DNA of 11,713 bases, taken from an uncultured Eubacteriales bacterium. GTDB lineage: Bacteria > Bacillota > Clostridia > Christensenellales > Pumilibacteraceae. The position numbers and the translations under genes are program-made. The notes beneath the pieces were generated by a model that was not told where the DNA came from, ran no database searches, and was given only the letters and a program-made list of their open reading frames with translations. Where the stretch lies: the NCBI GenBank assembly GCA_900555875.1, contig USNB01000021.1:1-11713 (forward strand). Reading direction: 5' to 3'. How positions within the stretch are numbered: position 1 is the stretch's first letter; each line of letters starts with the position of its first letter. Positions 1 through 6,984 of the stretch are shown here, piece after piece.

Positions 1-155
1 GCGATAAGGGCGATAAGGGCGATCCCGGAGAGGCTGCCGACGGCGGCTGCGGAAGCTCCGTTTCTGCCGTAAGCGCCGTAGTGATATCTCTTGTTACCGT
101 TGCCGGCGCGGCATTTGCCATAGCTCTCGGCAGACGCAATAAGAAAAACGACTGA
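1..155 (+). CDS. 3' end of a surface protein with collagen-like triplets and a C-terminal membrane anchor (5' end missing)
   Basis: Partial gene: an open frame with codons starting at position 3 runs in from the left edge and stops with TGA at 153-155; no start is visible. The roughly 50 visible residues begin with Gly-X-Y triplets (GDK GDK GDP GEA, the first Gly inferred from the two edge bases), then a GGCGSS motif, a hydrophobic stretch of about 24 residues and the basic end GRRNKKND. This three-part tail (small-residue/Cys motif, one membrane helix, positive end) is the layout of C-terminal anchoring or sorting signals; there is no LPXTG. From memory, CGSS-plus-helix tails recur on exported proteins of gut Clostridia, but I could not check this. 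Inference: an exported protein held in the membrane by its C-terminus. The main domain, and so the function, lies outside the window. Confidence 0.7.
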   Translation, partial: DKGDKGDPGEAADGGCGSSVSAVSAVVISLVTVAGAAFAIALGRRNKKND

Positions 156-195
156 ATCTGATAAATTAAGACGGTCATAACTGTCCGGATCCCGA

Positions 196-222
196 GCGGA
201 GCGCGCCGGCGGCGCGCTCCGC
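196..222 (+). terminator. Strong GC-rich hairpin downstream of the partial surface gene
   Basis: A perfect 12-bp inverted repeat (GCGGAGCGCGCC with its complement) around a 3-nt loop begins 41 nt after the stop of the upstream gene. No T-tract follows (next bases are GAAGGGAACGGG), so it is not a classical intrinsic terminator. It may instead act as a transcript-end stabiliser, a Rho-assisted pause, or a leader structure for the gene at 283. The hairpin is seen directly; its function is inferred. Confidence 0.4.
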
Positions 223-282
223 GAAGGGAACGGGCGGCAGTTTCGGAATGGTGCGGAAAAATTTTTTAAGAAGGAAAAAACA

Positions 283-1710
283 GTGAAAAAATTATCAATT
301 ATCATATCCGTAATACTTTGCACGTTTCTCCTTGCCGGCGTTTTTAGTGCCTGCGCAACGGGAAACACGCATACGGTGACATTCGATCTCAATTACGAGG
401 GCGCGCCTGCGGCTACCGTCGTCGAAGTGGAGGACAACACGTTCGTTACGCTGCCCGCCACTCCCGTGCGCGAGAATTACGAATTCCTCGGTTGGTTTGC
501 GGACAAGGAATGCAGCGAGCCTGCCGACCTCGAACGTTCGGTGACTGCCGATATGACCGTGTATGCCGGTTGGAAGCTCTCTTCCGTATCCGTTACTTTC
601 GATCTCAATTACGAGGGAGGCGGAACTTACGGCGAGGTGCAAAGCGTAGCGATAGGCGGCATTCCCGTTCGTCCTTCCAATCCGACGAGAACCGACTACG
701 TGTTTACCGACTGGTATACCGTAAGCGACGCGTCCGAACAGTCCGACGATACCAGGTACGCGTTCACCGCGCTTTCCGAAGACACCGTGCTCTATGCCGG
801 ATGGGAAGAGCTGAGCGAGGATACCGCTACCGTCAGACTGATGTGGAACTATGACGGAGCGCCGAACGAAGGCGTGTACAGCGAACAGCCCGCAAACGTG
901 GGCGGCAAAATATCTCTGCCTGTACTGCAGCGTGCGTCTTCGGATAATATGTCGTATTCCCTTACCGGGTGGCGCGACGATAACGGAAATGAGTACGCCG
1001 CGGGCGAGTCTGTCGATGTGGAAGGAGATACCGTCCTTTACGCGCTCTGGAATGTAGTAAACACATACGAGGCGGAGTATACCGATCTGTCTTATCTTCA
1101 GGGTACGGGTTGGTCGTGGAATCCCGTCGGTACCGCAAATATTTATTACAACGGCGGCAAATACAACGCCAGCAACGGCGGGCTGTATGTGGGTAATCTG
1201 AACGCCAAGGGATGTTACCTCTTCTTTGAAGTGTATTCCGAAGAGGCGGTGAGCGGACTTACTCTTAAGCTCGGTCTCAGTATAGAATCCTACTTCATGG
1301 AACTCGATCTTACTCCCGAGCTGTTTGCGGTTTCAACGGCGACGTCGTTCGACGGAGAACGTTCGTATATTGATTACGACAATATAAACATACAGGTAAA
1401 GGCAGGCGAAACGCTCGCGGATTTCGATAATTATCTTGTGACCGAGAATCTCTCCCTTTCCGCCGGAAAGAATTACATATTCCTCCAGGTGGTCGCCGAC
1501 TTCACCGACGCCGGCTATCCCGAGCTTGCGGGCACAATGGGCGCCATGGCGGCGTTCGCTCCCGTCGTGGATACCCTCGTCATCGAACATGCCGAAGGCG
1601 AAGCGCAGCTTTCCTGGGTGCCGAGAGTATGCAACATATGGGGCCAGGAAGGATATACCGAAGAGGACGGCTATATTTGTCATTGCGACAAACATAAACA
1701 AGACGAATAA
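283..1710 (+). CDS. Putative surface lipoprotein with three InlB-type repeats and a CBM6/35-like domain
   Basis: 475 residues from a GTG start, chosen because AAGAAGG (268-274) sits 8 nt upstream and the translation opens with a good signal peptide (MKKL, then a hydrophobic core). Cys24 follows FSA, a weak but possible lipobox, so lipid anchoring is likely but not certain. Three tandem InlB/Listeria-Bacteroides-type repeats (about residues 30-98, 101-175, 180-258) each show a VTFDLNYEG-like strand, an F/LxGW or DW core and a VLYAGW-type ending. Residues 259-445 start with YEAEYTDLS and include GGLYVGNL, resembling the β-sandwich start of CBM6/CBM35 carbohydrate-binding modules. The tail holds Cys450, Cys466, His467, Cys468 and His471. 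No catalytic motif is seen. It lies 20 bp before a GH3 glycosidase gene, so a glycan-binding partner role is inferred; adhesion is an alternative. Confidence 0.8.
   Translation: MKKLSIIISVILCTFLLAGVFSACATGNTHTVTFDLNYEGAPAATVVEVEDNTFVTLPATPVRENYEFLGWFADKECSEPADLERSVTADMTVYAGWKLSSVSVTFDLNYEGGGTYGEVQSVAIGGIPVRPSNPTRTDYVFTDWYTVSDASEQSDDTRYAFTALSEDTVLYAGWEELSEDTATVRLMWNYDGAPNEGVYSEQPANVGGKISLPVLQRASSDNMSYSLTGWRDDNGNEYAAGESVDVEGDTVLYALWNVVNTYEAEYTDLSYLQGTGWSWNPVGTANIYYNGGKYNASNGGLYVGNLNAKGCYLFFEVYSEEAVSGLTLKLGLSIESYFMELDLTPELFAVSTATSFDGERSYIDYDNINIQVKAGETLADFDNYLVTENLSLSAGKNYIFLQVVADFTDAGYPELAGTMGAMAAFAPVVDTLVIEHAEGEAQLSWVPRVCNIWGQEGYTEEDGYICHCDKHKQDE
382..617 (+). repeat. 20-nt exact direct repeat inside InlB repeats 1 and 2
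   Basis: Positions 382-401 and 598-617 are identical over 20 nt and both encode the FDLNYEG strand that opens an InlB repeat. The third repeat (from about 823) encodes the related WNYDGAP but is diverged at the DNA level. This suggests that copies 1 and 2 come from a later duplication, or are kept alike by gene conversion. Confidence 0.75.
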
Positions 1711-1730
1711 ACGAAGAGGATGATGGAATA

Positions 1731-4700
1731 ATGAATGTTGTAAAAGCGATATTCGGGCACGCGCATTCGAGGATATGGTTCATAGTGACCGTCGCACTCA
1801 TCGCTCTGCTCATTGTGGCGAACATAATGGCGAGCATTTACGGCGGCGTGATAAGCCTTGCCCTCGGCGGCGACCGTGCCATCGAAGTGGAGGACGAAGA
1901 GGCGATCGAGTATTACACTCCCGTGACTGCGAGCAAGGACGAAGCCACCGATCAGGCGTTCGCGCTCACGCGCAGAATATCGGAAGAGGGTACTATCCTT
2001 CTCAAAAATAACGGAACGCTTCCGCTTATGACGGAGTCTCCCAAGGTTTCCGTTTTCGGTAAGAATTCCGTGAATCTCGTTTACGGCGGTTCGGGATCGG
2101 GCGGCGGCGATACCACTTTCGATAAAAAGACGATATTCGACAGTCTGGATGAAGCGGGGATCTCGTATAACGGAACGCTCAGGAGCTTCTATGAGGACAA
2201 CTCCAAGTCCGGTCCGCTCCGCGACGGCAGCCCCGCACTCAGTACGGGCAGCGAGGCGCGCGAGCCGATGTCCACCGGAGAGACCCCGATAAGCAGCTAT
2301 ACGGAGAACGATATCCCCGCGAGCTACGCGGAATATTCGGATGCGGCGATAATAGTGCTGTCGCGTATAGCGGGAGAGAGTTACGATCTTCCGAAAAAGA
2401 GATCGGAAGATCGCGATCAGAAACACTATCTTGCGCTGGACAAATATGAAAGGGAGCTGATAACTCACGTAACGGATAATTTCGACAACGTCATAGTCGT
2501 GCTCAACACCCTCAATACGATAGAAGCGGGTGAGTTAGAGGATAACGAGAAGATCGATTCGATGCTGTGGATAGGCGGTCCCGGATCGACGGGTATCATG
2601 GCGCTGGGCGATATCCTTCTCGGCGACGTCACTCCTTCCGGCAGGACCGTGGATACGTGGGCGCGCGATTTCACCAAAGATCCCACGTGGAACAACTTCT
2701 CCGAAGCGGTGGACGAAAGCGGTAATTATATCTCTTACAGCGGGAGATATATGAACGGTTCTTCGCCGTCCGAAAGTTCTTTCGTACGTTATGAAGAGGA
2801 TATCTACATGGGCTACCGCTATTACGAGACGAGAGCTTTCGAAGAGAGCAGCGCGGGCAACGATACGTGGTATGAGGAAAACGTGGTATATCCTTTCGGA
2901 TACGGGCTTTCCTACACCACTTTCGAGCATAAAGTGACGGACGATTCCTCGATAAGAGGAGCAAGCGTTACGAAGGACGGCTCTTATTCGGTGGAGGTGG
3001 AGGTCACCAATACCGGCGACTATAAGGGCAAGGACGTCGTGCAGATGTACGCCAAGCTGCACTACAACGAAGGCGGACTCGAGAAATCCCACGTCGTGCT
3101 CTGCGATTTCGCAAAGACTCCCATGCTCTATCCTGCCGACGAGGCGAACGGCGAGGACAAACCCAATTCGGCTACCGTTACGCTGACTTTCGATCCGTAC
3201 GACATAGCTTCTTACGATCATCTCGGGAAGAACTCGTCGGGATTCAAAGGCTGGATAGTGGAGGCGGGCTCCGACTACGAACTGCACGTCAACACGAACG
3301 CGCATCCCGACAATGCGGACAATATCCGTATCCCGTTCAGCGTGCCTGCCGACATCACGTATGCCGAAGATCCCGATACCGGCGCGGCGGTCGTCAACCG
3401 TTACACGGATTGCGCCGATCCCGATTTCGATTCGGATACGGCTGTCGCCGACAGCCTGATGTCGAGGACGGACTTCGTACTTCCCGACGCGACGACTGCG
3501 GACGAACGCGCCGCGTCATCCGGGCTTATAGCCGCGCTTGCCGATCTGTCTCACAACAATCCCGAAGCCGACGGCTATACCGATATACCCACCCAGGGCG
3601 TTGCGGCTACCTCCAAATTCGTCGACGTCGTGCGTCATGACGACGAAAGCGGCATGTGGGTGGCTGACTATGACGAGGACGACACCGATCCGACATGGCA
3701 GGCGCTGCTCGACGCGCTCACCGTTTCTGAGATGAACAGGCTCATCAATGAGGGCGGTTTTGCCACGATAGCCATCGAAAGCATAAACAAGCCCGCGACT
3801 CTCGAGTCCGACGGTCCCGTCGGCTGGTGCAACTTCATCGCTAAAGACGAAACATGGAAGGGAAACGTGGCGTATACATCACAGGTCGTGGTATCGTCAA
3901 CGTGGAATACGGATCTCGCGGAAGAGATGGGTCGCAGCGTGGGCGAGGAAGCTCTTTGGGGCGCCGTTCGCGAGGACGGCAGGACGTATTCGGGCTGGTA
4001 TTCTCCCGGCGTCAATCTCCATCGCAGCCCGTTCTGCGGCCGCAACTTCGAGTATTACAGCGAGGATCCTTATCTGACGGGTAAGATAGCCGCTGCACTG
4101 ATCCGCGGCTGCCGCAGCAAGGGAGTGTACACCTACGTCAAGCACTTTGCCGTAAACGAACAGGAGACCAACAGAACGGGTCTCGTCACGTGGCTTACCG
4201 AACAGTCCATGCGCGAGCTGTATCTGAAACCGTTCGAGATGGCGGTCAAGGAAGGAGGCACGACGACGATCATGTCCAGCTTCAATCGCATCGGAACGAG
4301 GTGGACGGGCGGCGATTACAGACTGCTGACCGAGATACTCAGAAACGAATGGGGATTCCGCGGGACCGTCATATGCGATTACAATACCGGTGCGGCGTGC
4401 ATGAACGTCAAACAGATGGTGTATGCGGGCGGCGATCTCAATCTGGCGACGGATACGGTATCTGCATGGAACGCCGACCGTAAGGTGACGTCGGACGTTG
4501 TGGTCGCGAGAAAGGCAGTCAAGAACATACTTTATACCGTAGCGAACAGCAATGCGATCAATAATCTCAACTACAGATACGAACTCGCCGTGTGGAAGAT
4601 ATTGCTCATAGTGATAAACGTGGCGATAGCCGTAGGGCTGATCGTATGGGGAGTGTTTGCGGTGCGCGGAGCGCTCAAAGCCGCAAAACGTAAGACATCG

Positions 4701-4742
4701 GATGCGTCAAATGACGGCAACGATAGTCTGACGACGGAATAG
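1731..4742 (+). CDS. Permuted GH3 family glycoside hydrolase (β-glucosidase-like), membrane-anchored at both ends
   Basis: 1003 residues; AAGAGGA at 1714-1720 supports the ATG at 1731. An N-terminal membrane segment (about 15-38) is followed by the GH3 C-terminal α/β domain (EEGTILLKNNGTLPL near residue 85), a fibronectin-III-like domain (after YPFGYGLSYTTF near 387; core VEVTNTGDYKGKDVV near 420), and only then the GH3 N-terminal barrel (about 655-940). The barrel shows SDGPVGW, GVNLHRSPFCGRNFEYYSEDP, KHFAVNEQETNR and VICDYNTG. By family comparison Asp883 is the nucleophile and Glu216 (in RIAGESYD) the acid/base. A second membrane segment (about 953-978) and a basic tail follow. The reversed domain order is known from Ruminococcus albus and Butyrivibrio β-glucosidases. 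Topology inference: the whole catalytic body is outside with both ends in the cytoplasm. Likely removes terminal β-linked sugars; exact specificity cannot be read. Co-transcribed with the lipoprotein gene. Confidence 0.92.
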   Translation: MNVVKAIFGHAHSRIWFIVTVALIALLIVANIMASIYGGVISLALGGDRAIEVEDEEAIEYYTPVTASKDEATDQAFALTRRISEEGTILLKNNGTLPLMTESPKVSVFGKNSVNLVYGGSGSGGGDTTFDKKTIFDSLDEAGISYNGTLRSFYEDNSKSGPLRDGSPALSTGSEAREPMSTGETPISSYTENDIPASYAEYSDAAIIVLSRIAGESYDLPKKRSEDRDQKHYLALDKYERELITHVTDNFDNVIVVLNTLNTIEAGELEDNEKIDSMLWIGGPGSTGIMALGDILLGDVTPSGRTVDTWARDFTKDPTWNNFSEAVDESGNYISYSGRYMNGSSPSESSFVRYEEDIYMGYRYYETRAFEESSAGNDTWYEENVVYPFGYGLSYTTFEHKVTDDSSIRGASVTKDGSYSVEVEVTNTGDYKGKDVVQMYAKLHYNEGGLEKSHVVLCDFAKTPMLYPADEANGEDKPNSATVTLTFDPYDIASYDHLGKNSSGFKGWIVEAGSDYELHVNTNAHPDNADNIRIPFSVPADITYAEDPDTGAAVVNRYTDCADPDFDSDTAVADSLMSRTDFVLPDATTADERAASSGLIAALADLSHNNPEADGYTDIPTQGVAATSKFVDVVRHDDESGMWVADYDEDDTDPTWQALLDALTVSEMNRLINEGGFATIAIESINKPATLESDGPVGWCNFIAKDETWKGNVAYTSQVVVSSTWNTDLAEEMGRSVGEEALWGAVREDGRTYSGWYSPGVNLHRSPFCGRNFEYYSEDPYLTGKIAAALIRGCRSKGVYTYVKHFAVNEQETNRTGLVTWLTEQSMRELYLKPFEMAVKEGGTTTIMSSFNRIGTRWTGGDYRLLTEILRNEWGFRGTVICDYNTGAACMNVKQMVYAGGDLNLATDTVSAWNADRKVTSDVVVARKAVKNILYTVANSNAINNLNYRYELAVWKILLIVINVAIAVGLIVWGVFAVRGALKAAKRKTSDASNDGNDSLTTE

Positions 4743-4755
4743 ACCCCTCACATTT

Positions 4756-4797
4756 GCAAGGCGGCGTCGCTCGTTCGGCGTCGCTTTGCTGCTTTTT
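4756..4797 (+). terminator. Probable Rho-independent terminator of the lipoprotein-GH3 unit
   Basis: An 11-bp stem (4756-4766 with 4779-4789, including two G·U pairs) encloses a 12-nt loop and is followed by TGCTTTTTG, with five T at 4793-4797. It begins 14 nt after the GH3 stop codon. The T-tract is short, so termination may be partial. It fits the fresh promoter found about 65 nt further on. Confidence 0.6.
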
Positions 4798-4811
4798 GAA
4801 AGCGGAACGCG

Positions 4812-4823
4812 GGTAAATTTACC
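4812..4823. promoter_or_regulatory. 12-nt perfect palindrome upstream of the promoter, possible operator
   Basis: GGTAAATTTACC is a perfect palindrome centred about 45 nt upstream of the -35 hexamer, between the terminator and the promoter. Its size and place would suit a dimeric regulator, but it is short, AT-cored and a single copy, so chance is a fair alternative. Confidence 0.25.
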
Positions 4824-4860
4824 GTTTGTCGATTTTAACATGCATCATATCGAAAAGCTA

Positions 4861-4889
4861 TTGAAAAACACATACGATCTTTGTATAAT
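4861..4889 (+). promoter_or_regulatory. Sigma-A-type promoter of the acylation operon
   Basis: TTGAAA (4861-4866), a 17-nt spacer and TATAAT (4884-4889): one mismatch to consensus in the -35, a perfect -10 and ideal spacing. Transcription should start near 4895-4897, giving a leader of about 72 nt before the ATG at 4968. It is the only strong consensus promoter I found in the window, and it suggests robust housekeeping-sigma expression unless a repressor acts. Confidence 0.85.
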
Positions 4890-4905
4890 AAGATCCGATA
4901 AAACA

Positions 4906-4935
4906 GCCGCAGGCTCCCGCGGGATCCGCTGCGGC
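4906..4935 (+). promoter_or_regulatory. 5' leader hairpin of the acylation operon
   Basis: GCCGCAG (4906-4912) pairs with CTGCGGC (4929-4935), and the 16-nt loop carries the self-complementary TCCCGCGGGA. It begins about 10 nt after the predicted transcription start and ends 20 nt before the ribosome binding site, so it does not cover that site. It has no T-tract. Likely a 5' stabilising structure; a regulatory role is speculative. It does not match a riboswitch class I can recognise. Confidence 0.4.
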
Positions 4936-4955
4936 GAATGAGGTACAGATATATC

Positions 4956-4963
4956 GAGAGGGG
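4956..4963 (+). promoter_or_regulatory. Ribosome binding site that decides the start at 4968
   Basis: GAGAGGGG ends 4 nt before the ATG at 4968. The in-frame ATG at 4938 has no purine-rich site upstream (it follows the leader hairpin directly), and starting at 4968 puts MTGKTLRK directly before the lipoprotein signal core. Confidence 0.75.
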
Positions 4964-4967
4964 TAAT

Positions 4968-6977
4968 ATGACGGGGAAGACCTTGAGAAAAATCCTGAAA
5001 GGAGCCGTTACGGCGGCGCTCGTCGCAGTGCTTATAATACTGTGCGCTTCCGGCTGTTCGGACAACGCCGTAACGCCTCCGCCGGGCGGCGATCCCGGCG
5101 GGGATCCGACCGATACGACGCTGTATACGGTCATGATAACGGAAAGCTCGGAGGAGTACGAGATACTGAGCGAGAATCCGGTAGACGTCGAGAGCGGCGG
5201 TTCGGCGGGTTTCGTGCTGCGTATGAAGGGCGATCTGTGCGTTACCGCGGCGACGTATCGGGGCGAAGCCGTAGCCGGCGTCGACATAAACAACGGCGCC
5301 GACGGCACGACGACGGTGACCATAAACGACGTGCGCTGGTCGCAGCGCGTGTCTCTGACGTGCGAGGTCACCGAAGCGCGCATAGCATATTACGCGAACG
5401 GCGGCAAGTATACCGATATGTCCGATCCCGCCGTGCCTTATACGACGGCGTTCACGCTTAAAAACCGTCTGCGTCCGAACACCGAAACGGGTACGGACAT
5501 TATGAGCCGCAAGGGCTATATCCTGACGGGCTGGAACACCGAGCCGGACGGCAGCGGCGAACGGATAGGTCTGGGCAGCCGCGTCACTCCCGTGCGCGGA
5601 GGGACTCTCGATCTTTACGCGCAGTGGGCGAAAGCCTCCCCCGTCTCCGATTTCGAGTACCGCGTGTACTCGGACAGCGTAACGATAACCGGCTATATCG
5701 GTTCCGACAGACAGGTCGTCGTGCCGGGCGGGATAGAAGGCCGCCCGGTGGAGAAGATAGGGGCGCACGCGTTCACGGGAGATATAGACTCCGTGGTGCT
5801 GCCCGAATCCGTGCTTGCGGTGGAGGAAGAGGCGTTCGTCGATTGCGATGTGCGTGAACTTTATATGTTCGATAATATCAATTATATCTCGGACGGTTGC
5901 TTCCTTCGCTGTCCGGAATTTTCCACCGTGCACGTCAACGCGATAGTTCCTCCGCGTTTCGGAGGATCGAATCTGTATTCGGAAGTGAATTTTGCGGATA
6001 AATACGACCTTCTGATACTCAATAAAGATAAAAAGAAGCTTCTCGTATACGGCGGATCGGGCGCATATATGTCCGTGGATACCGTACAGCTCGAGGAGGA
6101 GATAAGAAAGCGCACGGGAGAGGAGTACGTGTGTCTGAACATGGCGGTTAACGGTTGGTTCAACGGCGCCGCGCAGTTCGATATGATGATGCCGTATATA
6201 GGCGAGGACGACATATTCATCCATGCGCCCGAGTCGTCGTCCGCGTGCGAGATGATGTACGAGCTGTCGATGACGCCGTCGTTCGGGGATTTCGATTATA
6301 ACCGTATACGTTTGTATGCGTGTATGGAATCCAACTGGGATCTTATGGGGCTGATAGATTTCCGCCACGTCGATGATCTGCTGACGGGATTCGAGGAATT
6401 CAACGCCGAGAGAGCGACGATGGAGGCAAACAGCCTGGGATATGAGGACTATGCCACGAAAATAAATCTTTTCGGCACGATCTATCGCAGCGACACGGGC
6501 TGGATAGACGACCGCGGCAACTTCGCTCTGCCCCAGCTTCCGCGCGGTGATCGCCTCGACGCCGGAGAAGCGGATATAATACCGGAATTCGTGCTCGACG
6601 AGGACGCGCACGACATCCTCAACACGCGTTTTGACGAGATGCGGGTCAAAGGAGCGGACGTGTATTTCGTGCCCGCGCCCGTAAATACCGATACGCTTCG
6701 GCTGCGCCTTACGGATCCTGACGATCTGCCGTCCGGCGGCGGTATATTGTATACCGATCGGCCGTATGACATACCGCTCCTCTTCGACGATCTCGGCGAA
6801 TGGGTGGAGGCTTATGAAGAAGCGGTGACCGAAAATATCCGCTGCAAAGTGCTTCTGCCGCTTTCGGAAACGCTTTACGAAACGCCGGACATGTTCGACG
6901 CCGATTATCATCTGTGCGACGAGCGTGTGCCCGAGTATACGGGGATGATAGCCGACGCGCTCATAGCGTCCATGTGA
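4968..6977 (+). CDS. Lipoprotein with InlB repeat, LRR_5 (BspA-like) repeats and C-terminal SGNH/DltD-like domain
   Basis: 669 residues. A basic n-region, hydrophobic core and ASG-Cys30 lipobox predict a lipoprotein on the outer face of the membrane. One InlB-type repeat spans about 141-222 (AYYANGGKY ... GYILTGWNTEPDGSG ... LDLYAQW). BspA-like LRR_5 units follow at about 228-325 (IGAHAF, VVLPESV, EEEAFVDC). Residues 355-669 look like an SGNH fold: LLVYGGSGAYMS with candidate nucleophile Ser364, LNMAVNG with Asn395-Gly396 as oxyanion candidates, GEDDIFIHAPE (matching GDIVVVMPE in the next gene) and FDADYHL with Asp644/His648. The SGNH assignment is by motif only; the Ser block is GGS rather than GDS. 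First gene after the promoter and 7 bp before its paralogue. Inferred role: DltD/AlgX-like transferase or esterase acting on a surface glycan. It could also be an inactive binding version. Confidence 0.78.
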   Translation: MTGKTLRKILKGAVTAALVAVLIILCASGCSDNAVTPPPGGDPGGDPTDTTLYTVMITESSEEYEILSENPVDVESGGSAGFVLRMKGDLCVTAATYRGEAVAGVDINNGADGTTTVTINDVRWSQRVSLTCEVTEARIAYYANGGKYTDMSDPAVPYTTAFTLKNRLRPNTETGTDIMSRKGYILTGWNTEPDGSGERIGLGSRVTPVRGGTLDLYAQWAKASPVSDFEYRVYSDSVTITGYIGSDRQVVVPGGIEGRPVEKIGAHAFTGDIDSVVLPESVLAVEEEAFVDCDVRELYMFDNINYISDGCFLRCPEFSTVHVNAIVPPRFGGSNLYSEVNFADKYDLLILNKDKKKLLVYGGSGAYMSVDTVQLEEEIRKRTGEEYVCLNMAVNGWFNGAAQFDMMMPYIGEDDIFIHAPESSSACEMMYELSMTPSFGDFDYNRIRLYACMESNWDLMGLIDFRHVDDLLTGFEEFNAERATMEANSLGYEDYATKINLFGTIYRSDTGWIDDRGNFALPQLPRGDRLDAGEADIIPEFVLDEDAHDILNTRFDEMRVKGADVYFVPAPVNTDTLRLRLTDPDDLPSGGGILYTDRPYDIPLLFDDLGEWVEAYEEAVTENIRCKVLLPLSETLYETPDMFDADYHLCDERVPEYTGMIADALIASM

Positions 6978-6980
6978 GGG
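6976..6980 (+). promoter_or_regulatory. Ribosome binding site overlapping the preceding stop codon
   Basis: GAGGG begins inside the TGA stop (6975-6977) of the first SGNH gene and lies 4 nt before the GTG start at 6985. This suggests translational coupling, so the two SGNH proteins are probably made together in a set ratio. Confidence 0.6.
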
Positions 6981-6984
6981 AACA

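Noticed and set aside
1..26. Short tandem GCGATAAGG-like repeats as a CRISPR or iteron array
   Set aside because: The repeats are 9 nt, in frame, and encode Gly-Asp-Lys triplets of the surface protein, so they are coding repeats.
4938..4967. Upstream in-frame ATG at 4938 as start of the first SGNH lipoprotein
   Set aside because: It has no purine-rich site and follows the leader hairpin directly. The ATG at 4968 has GAGAGGGG at good spacing and gives a standard lipoprotein signal.
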